34,400 bases of DNA from a virus. Where the stretch lies: positions 1 to 34,400 of the IMG/VR virus record IMGVR_UViG_3300007363_000057. One strand, written 5' to 3'. Position 1 is the first letter of the stretch. The number at the start of each line of letters is the position of its first letter. Below the pieces are notes generated by a model. It was not told the DNA's origin. It ran no database searches and was given only the letters and a program-made list of their open reading frames with translations. Position numbers and translations under genes: made by a program. This document shows, piece by piece, positions 12,964-21,188 of the stretch.

Positions 12964-14811
12964 TTAATAGCCTTTGACGGTCACGTCGGCGATCGTATCT
13001 ACGGGGGATCCCGTGCCATCGAACGCCATCAGCAACGGACCGGACACATCTTTATCCATCACCCGCACATGGGTCGCCGTCCCACTGTTAATCAATAGCA
13101 CCGGCGCCACGACCTCCACCGACCGATACGTCTGCACCAGCGACAGCCGGGTCCCGCTCGCGCTGAGCACGACCGCCGGCAGGAATTCCTCCACGTCCGG
13201 CATGTCGAAGATCGCCTGAAAATGCGTACAGCGCCCGGCGATCGCCCCGGCCAATGTGGTGAGGCGGAACCGATAGGCCTGGCGGGCGTAATTCACCAGC
13301 GAGCCCGTCCACGGGACAAATACATCCGGCGCCGTCGACCAATAGGGCGCCGCATCGTCGGTCCACGCCGGGCTGGACGGATCCGTGCTCCAGAACTGCC
13401 CGGAGCCGTCCTGCGCATAGTCGAGGTGCCAGCCGGTACCCTCCACCGCCAGCTCCAGCAGCAACGTGCCCCCGAGCCACTCCGCCGGCGGAATGATCTC
13501 CGCCTCATACACCATCTCACGGTAGCCTCCGGTCCAGACAGGGTTCGCATCGCCGGTCCAGTAGGGCGCCGCATCGTCGGTCCAGGCCGCCGACGAGGAG
13601 TCGGCCAGCAGATAGCCGCCGAACACCGTGCCCCCGGTGAGGGTGCCCGGAAATCCCAGCGTCTGCAGATCCAGCAGTTCCTCCACGTTTTGCGTGGCGA
13701 TCTGTCCATAATCCACGAGCACCGTCGCGGCCGCGAGGCTCTCATTCCCTGAGGTGTCCCGCGCCTTCACCAGATAGGTCCGCACGCCGCTATCACGAAA
13801 CAAGGGGAACGTCGTCGCGGAGATCAGGCCATCATGCAACGGCAGAGCGTCCGACCAACTGGTCCGCGTTCCGACATGCACCCGTACCACAAACCCGGCG
13901 AGATCCGGCGGGGCCTCGGGATATGCCCACACCAGCCGCTGATCGTTCCACGACAGCGCCGTCACGTTCGGCGGCGACGAGGTTTTCCCGATGACCGTAT
14001 AGGCATCGACCGTCAACCAATCCGACGCCACGCCAATCGCGCCGAGCGTTCGCACACGGAGATCATACGTCTCACCGTCCTCGACCTCCGTGAGCGCAAT
14101 CGGCACAGTGCCACCCGAGGGCGACTCGACCCGCAGCACGCGCCAGGACGATTGTCCGGTCCGCCGATACTGCACCTCCAGCGCCGTGACCGGCTGATAG
14201 GACCCCGATCCAAACCGCACCGTGAGCACAAGGCGCGGAGCCAGCGACCCATCGCTACTGCGCAGCATCACGGCTTCATCGGACGCGATCCCCTCCAGCT
14301 GCGGCGTCGGGACCGCGTCCAGCCCCACACGCGGCAAGGTAATCTGCGACTCAAACGGCGGAATCGCCCCCGTCGCGGCCAGATGCACACCAGGCGCCGC
14401 ATCGATGAGCATGAGCCGCGCCGTGAACTCCGGCCCCGGCTCGATACTTTTCACCAGCATCTCCACCGACTCGTCCGCATAGAGCCCAAACACCACGAGA
14501 TCGCCGACTTGCACCTGCGGGGCCTGAAAGAAACTGACACCGTGCCGCACGACCGCCACATACTGCACGCCGTTGCTGTCGAGTAATGCCGCCCGGTCCT
14601 GACTCGTATCGGCGCCGGCCGTGAGGGTGACGACGCCCGCATTGCTGATCGAGGGCGTCCAGATCCCCGCGGCTTCATCGACATAGACCGGCGGCGTGAC
14701 CGTGATCGCCGCCCCGACGATCGCCCACGTCACGACCCCCTCCGTCGAGATCGACGGCTGGAAGTGCGTCCCGTTAGGGCTCGTCAGACTCCAGCTGGTG
14801 AGCGTCGCCAT
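12964..14811 (-). CDS. C-terminal half of a tail-tip J-type protein
   Basis: A 615-residue protein. Residues 1-95 are a domain of unknown origin with two similar segments (PSISTEGVVTW and PSISNAGVVTL). From about residue 100 the sequence VGDLVVFGLYADESVEMLVK, SIEPGPEFTARLMLIDAAPG and IPPFESQITLP matches what follows the beta region of gpJ-like tail-tip proteins. Fibronectin type III-like domains come next (about 175-360). The rest has repeated WTDDAAPYW blocks at about residues 405-505. The first half of J lies about 2.6 kb upstream and ends where this sequence should continue. Together they would build the tail tip that meets the host surface. Confidence 0.65.
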   Translation of the reverse strand: MATLTSWSLTSPNGTHFQPSISTEGVVTWAIVGAAITVTPPVYVDEAAGIWTPSISNAGVVTLTAGADTSQDRAALLDSNGVQYVAVVRHGVSFFQAPQVQVGDLVVFGLYADESVEMLVKSIEPGPEFTARLMLIDAAPGVHLAATGAIPPFESQITLPRVGLDAVPTPQLEGIASDEAVMLRSSDGSLAPRLVLTVRFGSGSYQPVTALEVQYRRTGQSSWRVLRVESPSGGTVPIALTEVEDGETYDLRVRTLGAIGVASDWLTVDAYTVIGKTSSPPNVTALSWNDQRLVWAYPEAPPDLAGFVVRVHVGTRTSWSDALPLHDGLISATTFPLFRDSGVRTYLVKARDTSGNESLAAATVLVDYGQIATQNVEELLDLQTLGFPGTLTGGTVFGGYLLADSSSAAWTDDAAPYWTGDANPVWTGGYREMVYEAEIIPPAEWLGGTLLLELAVEGTGWHLDYAQDGSGQFWSTDPSSPAWTDDAAPYWSTAPDVFVPWTGSLVNYARQAYRFRLTTLAGAIAGRCTHFQAIFDMPDVEEFLPAVVLSASGTRLSLVQTYRSVEVVAPVLLINSGTATHVRVMDKDVSGPLLMAFDGTGSPVDTIADVTVKGY

Positions 14812-14823
14812 CGTCCATCCATC

Positions 14824-16140
14824 CTAGTGATTATCACAGCCGCAGACATCGGAGGCCGTGACAGTGAATCCGCCAATCACAAAATTATTGCCCCGCGTGG
14901 CCGTCACGGCATCCGGCGCATTAGCCCCCATCAGCAAGCCCGCATAGGGGCCAGACAACGGCGGATCCGGATCCGCGACAGACAGCACCGAAACATCATT
15001 GCGATAGATCGTCAGCACCCCATCCCGCACATGCACCCGCACGACATCATTCGTCGTCCAGGAGGTGAGCGCCTCCGATGCCAAATCCGCCACAGAGACG
15101 CCAGCGCTAAACCGCGCAATCTTCGAGCTGAAGGCGCCGCCGGTGTTCCGCGCCACCGTCATTTCATAGCAGGTATAGGTCGGCGGGGCGGTGCAGGCGA
15201 GCAGGAGGCGCACGCTCTGAAACCCGGCGCCACCAAATGCCGAGAGGGAGATTTGCGCCCAATGATTGGCCGGGACGCTCGCCCCCACATAGGCCATTGC
15301 GTTCGAGGGAGAGCCGAGCAGACTCGGCTCGACCACATTGCTCTCGATTTGCAATTCCGGGAGCGTCTGACTCGATCGGATATACCCTGACAGCCAGTTG
15401 ACGCCTAATTGCCCATTGAGTCGATCGAATCCGTCGGAGGCGATGGTGTAGCGATCCCCCGCGCCGCCAGGAGCCCCGCCCGTCGTCGCCCCAGTGATAT
15501 TGCTCAATGGGCCAAAGATCGGATTACTGCCCCAGGTCCCACTGAACGGCACCAGCTGAAATTGATAGGCGGTGGTCGTGCTTAACCCGGTCACCGTACA
15601 GGTTTTCGTGGCCCCGACCGTCGTGCCGGCCAACGGAGTCGCGCATGTGCCACTCGCAACCGACGCCGCCTGCCCCCAGGAAATCACAGGTGATTGCACG
15701 CGCACATCGTATGAACACGGGGCGCCGGCACACGCAACCTCGGTAAACGACAGGGTCACATCCGTGGTATTGACGGTCGGCACACTCAAGTTGGACACGA
15801 TATTGTCGACCACGATCACAAACGGCACTTCCGTGGCCGTTGCCGACGGGCTTTCATTGCCCGAGGTATCAAAGGCACGGGCGCTTAAATAATGCTGCCC
15901 GGCATTAAAGCCGAGCTGCGAACAGGGCACGGAGGTAATTTGCGTCCCGAACGTCGCAATGAGGTTCGGCGTCCCCGAGAGCGAGACCCGATCATAGAGC
16001 CGATATCCCGCCAGATCCGATTCGGTGTTCGCATTCCAGGCGACCGTCGCGCAAGTGCCGTTAAACGACACCCCATCAGCCCAGGCCGCCAGCGGATGCG
16101 CCAGGAGCAGGACGCACAGATACGCTATGACGCGACCCAT
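14824..16140 (-). CDS. Sec-exported FnIII/LamG-like protein, 438 aa
   Basis: The ATG at 16140 overlaps the upstream stop (TGATG) and directly opens a signal peptide (MGRVIAYLCVLLLAHPLAAW, cleavage after AWA). Two fibronectin type III-like domains follow (about 22-105 and 110-215; NTESDLAGYRLYDR is diagnostic of the first), with disulfide-type cysteines. From about residue 225 a concanavalin/LamG-like sandwich follows (YTIASDGFDRLNGQLGVNWL; VVRVHVRDGVLTIYRNDV). Such domains bind carbohydrates or surfaces. A signal peptide is odd for a virion protein and suggests export to the periplasm or surface. It sits between the two halves of J. Confidence 0.65.
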   Translation of the reverse strand: MGRVIAYLCVLLLAHPLAAWADGVSFNGTCATVAWNANTESDLAGYRLYDRVSLSGTPNLIATFGTQITSVPCSQLGFNAGQHYLSARAFDTSGNESPSATATEVPFVIVVDNIVSNLSVPTVNTTDVTLSFTEVACAGAPCSYDVRVQSPVISWGQAASVASGTCATPLAGTTVGATKTCTVTGLSTTTAYQFQLVPFSGTWGSNPIFGPLSNITGATTGGAPGGAGDRYTIASDGFDRLNGQLGVNWLSGYIRSSQTLPELQIESNVVEPSLLGSPSNAMAYVGASVPANHWAQISLSAFGGAGFQSVRLLLACTAPPTYTCYEMTVARNTGGAFSSKIARFSAGVSVADLASEALTSWTTNDVVRVHVRDGVLTIYRNDVSVLSVADPDPPLSGPYAGLLMGANAPDAVTATRGNNFVIGGFTVTASDVCGCDNH

Positions 16141-17441
16141 CAATTCGCCACCTCCGGAGAGCACGACACCTCTACCCAATTCGTCCCGTCATAGATAAAG
16201 GTCACCGTGCGGCGCGTCCCGTTGGCAGGCTTCGTGAAGCTCGCCATCTTATATTGGGTATCCCAGGTGATCGTCCCGAGCGCCCCCCCGCTGGTATTTT
16301 TCACCTGAATCAAGAGCTGCTGCCCCGCATACGCATTCAAGGGATTTGCGATGGTGAAATTGGTACTATTGGTCGCCGTGATGATATTCAGCGAGCCGTC
16401 GTTGCCGTTGATCGTCACGCTGGCCCCATAAGTGGGAGTCGCAATCGTGCCGATCCAGCGCTGGGCCAGGACCGACGTGAAATTCGCCGGACCGGGCGTG
16501 GTTCCGCCAATGAGGCCCGGCGACCCCCAGTCCACCGTCCCCGGCGAGACCGCCACCCAGCCCGTATTCCCAGTGCCCGCTTCTTTACTATAGAGCACGG
16601 TCCCGGCGCTGCCGTCGGTGCGGAAAAAGAGACTGCTCACATTTGCCGTGACGACCCCTTCAGGACTGCCTGTTCCCCAGCGGATCGTGGCCGCCGTCCC
16701 AGCATTGAACGAGCTGTTTGCCTGAACCGTCGTCCCGGTAATCGCGGCCGGCGTGGTGCTGCCGATCGCGGCCGGCGCCGACCAGTCCGCGCCATCCAGC
16801 AAATCGCCGTTGAGATTCGACACTTTAGTCGTACTCGCGATGACCAGCGGCGCGGTGCCGGAGGCCAGCGTCGAGGTGATCTGCCCAGTGGCCGAGAGCG
16901 TCGTAAACGCGCCGGTGTTCGGGGTGCCGCTGCCGATCGTGCCCGGAGCCGTCCAGCTCACGCTGGAGAGCGCGACGGCCACCCAGCCGGTATTCCCCAC
17001 GCCACTTTCCTTAATGTACAATGTGGTCCCGGTGCTGCCGTCCGTGCGGAGGTAGCGACTGCAGACCGGCGCAGTGTGGACGCCTTCTGGCGAGCCCGCG
17101 CCAGACAAGAGCTGGCAGGTCCCATTGACGAAGCTGCTCGTCGCCGTGATGGTCGTCCCAGAGATCGCCCCAGGCGTGGTGCCGCCGATGGTGCCTGGCG
17201 CGGGCCAGGTCGCACTGCCCCCGATCGCGCCACTGACGGTCGGACTCGTCAGCGTTGGCGCGGTATAACTCGCGCCGCCCGCCACGGTCCCCGAGACGGT
17301 CGGGCTGGTGATCGTCGGAGCCGTCAGGGTTTTATTCGTGAGCGTCTGCGCGCTACTGGTATTCACCTGCTCGCTCGTCTGCGCCCAGACCGCCGGACTC
17401 CAGCACGCCACCACCGCCACTAGCATCCATCGCATCAGCAT
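16140..17441 (-). CDS. Sec-exported tail-fibre-like protein, 433 aa
   Basis: The ATG at 17441 is preferred, with AAGGAG five bases upstream. A signal peptide (MLMRWMLVAVVACWSPAVWA) precedes a mature part beginning QTSEQVNTSS. It continues with SAQTLTNKTLTAPTITSPTV, a motif common in phage fibres, then Gly/Thr/Ser-rich repeats (TIGGTTPGAISGTTI). Two copies of a block with GSPEGV, RTDGS and GNTGWVAV occur near residues 115-155 and 255-300. The C-terminus has TYGASVTINGNDGS-type strands like fibre tips. The combination of fibre motifs with an export signal is unusual. It begins ten bases after the stop of the first half of J. Confidence 0.65.
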   Translation of the reverse strand: MLMRWMLVAVVACWSPAVWAQTSEQVNTSSAQTLTNKTLTAPTITSPTVSGTVAGGASYTAPTLTSPTVSGAIGGSATWPAPGTIGGTTPGAISGTTITATSSFVNGTCQLLSGAGSPEGVHTAPVCSRYLRTDGSTGTTLYIKESGVGNTGWVAVALSSVSWTAPGTIGSGTPNTGAFTTLSATGQITSTLASGTAPLVIASTTKVSNLNGDLLDGADWSAPAAIGSTTPAAITGTTVQANSSFNAGTAATIRWGTGSPEGVVTANVSSLFFRTDGSAGTVLYSKEAGTGNTGWVAVSPGTVDWGSPGLIGGTTPGPANFTSVLAQRWIGTIATPTYGASVTINGNDGSLNIITATNSTNFTIANPLNAYAGQQLLIQVKNTSGGALGTITWDTQYKMASFTKPANGTRRTVTFIYDGTNWVEVSCSPEVAN

Positions 17442-17450
17442 AGCCACTCC

Positions 17451-19937
17451 TTAAATCGGCGCGAGTAACGTCAAGGTCGACTGCACCCCTGGCACGTTGA
17501 GCACTTCGCGCTGCGCATAGGTATTATCCGACAACCGAATCCGCACCCCGTAGCGATCGCCCGCCTGCATGGTGCAGGGCTCATCGAGGGTGATCGCCGT
17601 CGTCCGGCCATAGCCATCGGTGGAGACCGCTTTGATCCGGCCGGTAATGAGCCCGAAGAGCGGCACATCATGCTGCACGAGCACCAGATCACCCCGGTTG
17701 CAGGTGAGGTGCTCCACGTCCATCTGCACCTCGTAACTTTCCGGGCGCAGTGTGGCCACAGCGAGATGATAACGGCCGTGCCGCCAGGCCAGCTCCGGAT
17801 CTGTCACGCCCGTGAGTTCGAAGGCCTCAAACCGCGTGGCGTTGGCCGCGCTATAGCCATCGGCATAGACGATCCGTTCGTCCTGCTGCCAATCCTGGTC
17901 AGGATTCACAAATCTGACTTTCAGCGCGTGCGGGATGGCCGTGAACGTCCGCGTCCCGCGAAAGCCCCAGCTGTTCCGGGGCGTGATCATCTGCGTCGGG
18001 ATCGTCTGCGGCAAATCCTCGACCACGGAAAAGAGCCCGTCCTGCCGATGCAGGCTGGCCCGCCCAGCGGCCAGGACATCGCGGCAGAGCTCAAACACCG
18101 TCGTCCGGTAGTCGATATTGGCGTTAAAGGTCCAGCCCTGCGCCGCGCAGGACTCATGAAACTGGGCGAGGCGCACGAGATCGAGCCGACCATCAGGGAC
18201 AGGCCGGGCATTCGCCGAGCCCTGCAGGACATTGCGATAGAGACTGGCCGGGTTGCTCGTAGGGCGCTCGACCCAGTCCGTCCCATTCCAATCCGGCAGA
18301 ATACTCTGTGCAATGAGGTTGAATTGATCGAGCGTGCCGTTCAGCTGATTCGTGGCCTTGATCCGCATGGCGATCATGCACAAGCCCGGCTTGGAGACCG
18401 GGGCCGCCGTCTGAATCGTGCGGAGGAGCGACCAATAGACCGTGTCGGTGCGCGTCAGTGACGCCTCGCTCGCCAGTTTGGAGACCGTCACCCGCACCTC
18501 ATACTGCATCCCTGAATCCGGCGGGACAATGGTCACCGCATAGCGAAACGGCTGGCGCGTGTTGCGCGAGACGACCAGCGGGTAGACCCCGTCGCGGCCC
18601 CCAGACAAATAGCCGCTCATATCTGTGACCGCCCCCGTGCCATCACTCCCGTCAGCGAGGGCGACCGCTAGTCGATCAGCCATGACTTGCCCAGGCGTAC
18701 TGCGGATGGCCTCAACAATCTCAGCCGCCAGCGTGCCCACCGGACAGCGCACGAGACACCAAGGCCCGATAAATTCCACCGAGATGACAAAATAGGAGAC
18801 ATCCGTCTGGATCGTGACGCGCCAATTGTTCCCCGCATAACCGACATCCGGCGCCGTAAACAACAGGTCGCTATTCGCCACCCCGAAGTCCGTCTCCAGT
18901 GACGCGATGACCGGCGGCTCATTGAGATCCAGCACGGTCCAGCCGCCGGTCCCGACCGGTCGATACTCCACGCTGAACGTCACGGTGTTGCCGATATCGC
19001 CGCGAATATCCGAGAAGTAGGTCGCCAACCCTGCGGGAAAGAAGAACTCCACCACGATTTCGCGCACGTTCGGCTGAGTCGTCCGGTGCTGCCAAACGCC
19101 GGCGGCCATTAACACCGACAGCGCATCTTCGTAGACATCGTCGGGAAACAGCGTGATCGGTGGATCGCCCGGGAAGCCATACCGGACCTCCATCTGCACA
19201 TCCTGAAAACTCTCCAACGGTGTTTGTCCGATCCGCATCTCCGACAACGCCAGAGGGCCATAGCCGCAACAGAAGAGGAGGCGCAGGTATTGATCGCTCC
19301 CGACCGCTTCGGTATAGGTGCGAGCGGCGAGCGAGGGAAAGATGCGATAGCGGCCATAGAGACGCGGAATCGGCGCATAGGGCGCGAGCTGATTCGACGA
19401 GCCTGTGAGCGAAAGCGTTGGGCTGAGATTCAGCCGGGAGAGATCTTGTAACTTCGGCGCAGCCGGAGGAATCAACGCGCTGACCGCGAGCGCGCCAAAG
19501 ATAGAGACGCCGATGCCGGCGGCGGCGGAGCCCAGCCCCCCCACACCAAACCCGGCCCCCGTCACCGCTCCGAACGCCCCGCCGCTAAAGAGTCCCGCGG
19601 TCGCTGCCAGCCCTCCGCCCGCTGTGAACGCGGCGGCCACGACCACCCCGATCATCGCCACGATGCGCAAGGCGTCTTTCCCGCCGCCACCCCCACCAGT
19701 CGGAATCACCCGCACCGTGACGAGCTGTGCGGCTTTCGGTCTAGCAAACTCCCACTCGGCCTTGAGAATCAATCGATCATCGATGAACACCCGCGCAAAG
19801 AGCGGATCAGGATTCAGGCCGATCGCCCGCAGCATCTCGGCAATGGTGCCGCCTTCGGGCACCTCGCGTTCAATCCGCGCCGTCGAAAACGGCTTGGGGC
19901 AGGCAATCAACTGCACGGCGGTGGAGTGCGCCAGCAT
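17451..19937 (-). CDS. N-terminal half of tail-tip J-type protein
   Basis: The start at 19937 is an ATG in a TGATG junction with the NlpC/P60 gene; the open frame continues upstream only as a shadow. The 828 residues contain a ubiquitin-like N-terminus (residues 1-85, PEGGTIAEMLRAIGLNPDPL). A Gly-rich hydrophobic region follows (about 95-165, IVAMIGVVVAAAFTAGGGLA). A long body then has typical J motifs (LAPYAPIPRLYGRYRIFPSL; NYGP-like LLFCCGYGPLALSEMRIGQT). It ends abruptly at QSTLTLLAPI, where complete relatives go on into a GDL-VFG segment and FnIII domains. Those parts are found in the 12964-14811 gene. It forms the tail tip around the tube end. Confidence 0.75.
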   Translation of the reverse strand: MLAHSTAVQLIACPKPFSTARIEREVPEGGTIAEMLRAIGLNPDPLFARVFIDDRLILKAEWEFARPKAAQLVTVRVIPTGGGGGGKDALRIVAMIGVVVAAAFTAGGGLAATAGLFSGGAFGAVTGAGFGVGGLGSAAAGIGVSIFGALAVSALIPPAAPKLQDLSRLNLSPTLSLTGSSNQLAPYAPIPRLYGRYRIFPSLAARTYTEAVGSDQYLRLLFCCGYGPLALSEMRIGQTPLESFQDVQMEVRYGFPGDPPITLFPDDVYEDALSVLMAAGVWQHRTTQPNVREIVVEFFFPAGLATYFSDIRGDIGNTVTFSVEYRPVGTGGWTVLDLNEPPVIASLETDFGVANSDLLFTAPDVGYAGNNWRVTIQTDVSYFVISVEFIGPWCLVRCPVGTLAAEIVEAIRSTPGQVMADRLAVALADGSDGTGAVTDMSGYLSGGRDGVYPLVVSRNTRQPFRYAVTIVPPDSGMQYEVRVTVSKLASEASLTRTDTVYWSLLRTIQTAAPVSKPGLCMIAMRIKATNQLNGTLDQFNLIAQSILPDWNGTDWVERPTSNPASLYRNVLQGSANARPVPDGRLDLVRLAQFHESCAAQGWTFNANIDYRTTVFELCRDVLAAGRASLHRQDGLFSVVEDLPQTIPTQMITPRNSWGFRGTRTFTAIPHALKVRFVNPDQDWQQDERIVYADGYSAANATRFEAFELTGVTDPELAWRHGRYHLAVATLRPESYEVQMDVEHLTCNRGDLVLVQHDVPLFGLITGRIKAVSTDGYGRTTAITLDEPCTMQAGDRYGVRIRLSDNTYAQREVLNVPGVQSTLTLLAPI

Positions 19938-20359
19938 CAGACGGGCCTCCCGGCGAGCGTGCGATGCCGCACAATGGCATCCAACCGCCGACGCCACAGC
20001 GGCGCATCCCATTTTTCTACCACCGCGCCGATGCCTCGTTGACAGTGCAGAAAGCACGGCGCGGTCAACACCAGCCCGGCATGGCACACCTGCCCCTGAA
20101 TGCGAAAGAGCGCCACATCGCCCGGCTGGGCCTCGGTGATCGACACCGGCACCCAGTCCAGCGCCTCGCGGGTGATGAGGGCGTGCAATTCTTCTCGATC
20201 CGTCGTCGTCACATAGTCCTCGGTATAATCCGGCACCGTCACTCCAAACCCCGCCGCCAGTGCCAGCCTGACGAGCCCCCAACAGTCGCACCCGGCCAGC
20301 GAGCGCCCGCGCTCTTGAAACGGCACCCCGATGAACGGCTTGGCCCACGTCATGGTCAT
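19937..20359 (-). CDS. NlpC/P60 tail-tip peptidase
   Basis: A 140-residue protein with the NlpC/P60 signature: GCDCWGLVRLALA with the catalytic Cys26, and CHAGLVL with His93, plus a PGDVALF segment (residues 79-85) before it. In siphophages such proteins sit between the tape measure and J genes (lambda gpK position). They process or assemble the tail tip or open peptidoglycan during DNA entry. Coupling to the DUF1833-type gene is by ATGA and to J by TGATG. The third catalytic residue is not identified by eye. Confidence 0.8.
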   Translation of the reverse strand: MTMTWAKPFIGVPFQERGRSLAGCDCWGLVRLALAAGFGVTVPDYTEDYVTTTDREELHALITREALDWVPVSITEAQPGDVALFRIQGQVCHAGLVLTAPCFLHCQRGIGAVVEKWDAPLWRRRLDAIVRHRTLAGRPV

Positions 20360-20835
20360 ATGCCAAACAACCCCGCAAAATGTTGCGGCGTAAAACTGCC
20401 TTCCGGGAACGGCTCCGTGATGATGTCGTCAAGCGTGAGATCGCCCTCCACCACGAGATGGTCATAACCCACCGCCTGCAACTGAAAGCCCGGAAAGCTC
20501 GCCTCGATCACATCCGGCTGACTCGCCAGGCACACATCAAGCTGCACCGTCGGCGGACTGGTCAGACGACGCAGACTTGCCACAATGGTGCGGTCGACGT
20601 TGTCGATCGCCAGGCGCATGCGCGGCGGCGACTCGTCATGTTCGTCCGGCAATTGCAACTGGAACGGAAACGCGGTGAAGAGGTCGCCATTGCTAGTGTG
20701 ATTCACCAGGTCGTTCACGACGCGAATCGGCGCGGCAAGCGAGGCATGCGCGATCGTCAGCAACAGCAAAAAGACTTCCCCGGTCTCTTGGGCCGTGACG
20801 GCCCGCCGGGCAATGGCGCTCAGGCTCCGGCTCAT
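20356..20835 (-). CDS. DUF1833-type minor tail protein
   Basis: A 159-residue protein; the ATG at 20835 overlaps the preceding stop (ATGA), and the longer frame upstream is inside that gene. The pattern SRSLSAIARRAVTAQETGEV, FLLLLTIAHASLAAPIRVVN, FPFQLQLPD and RLAIDNVDRTIVASLRRLTS, ending in TPQHFAGLFG, is the DUF1833 family of small tail proteins. These sit between the tape measure and the tail-tip genes. They occupy the place of lambda gpL-like proteins linking tube and tip. Confidence 0.75.
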   Translation of the reverse strand: MSRSLSAIARRAVTAQETGEVFLLLLTIAHASLAAPIRVVNDLVNHTSNGDLFTAFPFQLQLPDEHDESPPRMRLAIDNVDRTIVASLRRLTSPPTVQLDVCLASQPDVIEASFPGFQLQAVGYDHLVVEGDLTLDDIITEPFPEGSFTPQHFAGLFGI

Positions 20836-21188
20836 GGGAGCACCTCGACGGAGAGCGTGACGGGAATCGTATCCGGCCCGAGCATGGCCCCGAAGACCGG
20901 CGGCTTCACAAAGCGAAAATTGACCGTGGCCCCCGTCACCGGATCGGTCCACTCAAACGGCAACACCCGCTGCAAGGTCGTCTTATAGAACGTGTCCAGC
21001 GTCACCCACTGCGCCTTCGTGCAATACACCACCGGCAGATCCTGCTGATCGACTGAGGCGCTGAACCGCTGGCGCAGCTTCGGCGGCCCAGCGTCCATCG
21101 GCGAGCGAATCACCGTATCCTGCACCCGGCGGGCATAACCCTGCCAGCTCACCACTTGCGGCAATGTGACGGGCCACACCGCAGCCAT
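20832..21188 (-). CDS. Conserved minor tail protein, 118 aa
   Basis: Directly after the tape measure, in a TAATG junction. The motif set (VWPVTLPQVVSWQGYARRVQ, MDAGPPKLRQRFSA, LDTFYKTTLQRVLPFEWTDP) and the ending TLSVEVLP recall the small tail-tip-adjacent proteins of siphophages, in the place of lambda gpM. It is probably part of the distal tail between the tube and the tip. The family is recognised by pattern, not by number. Confidence 0.65.
   Translation of the reverse strand: MAAVWPVTLPQVVSWQGYARRVQDTVIRSPMDAGPPKLRQRFSASVDQQDLPVVYCTKAQWVTLDTFYKTTLQRVLPFEWTDPVTGATVNFRFVKPPVFGAMLGPDTIPVTLSVEVLP

Noticed and set aside
16254-17423. A 389-codon open frame on the plus strand
   Set aside because: It is antisense to the exported fibre-like gene, has an Arg-rich composition typical of a shadow in high-G+C DNA, and has no ribosome-binding site or homology pattern.
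19938-20465. Extended N-terminus of the J gene
   Set aside because: The frame is open upstream of 19937, but this part overlaps the NlpC/P60 gene and reads as a shadow; the ATG at 19937 has the usual TGATG coupling.
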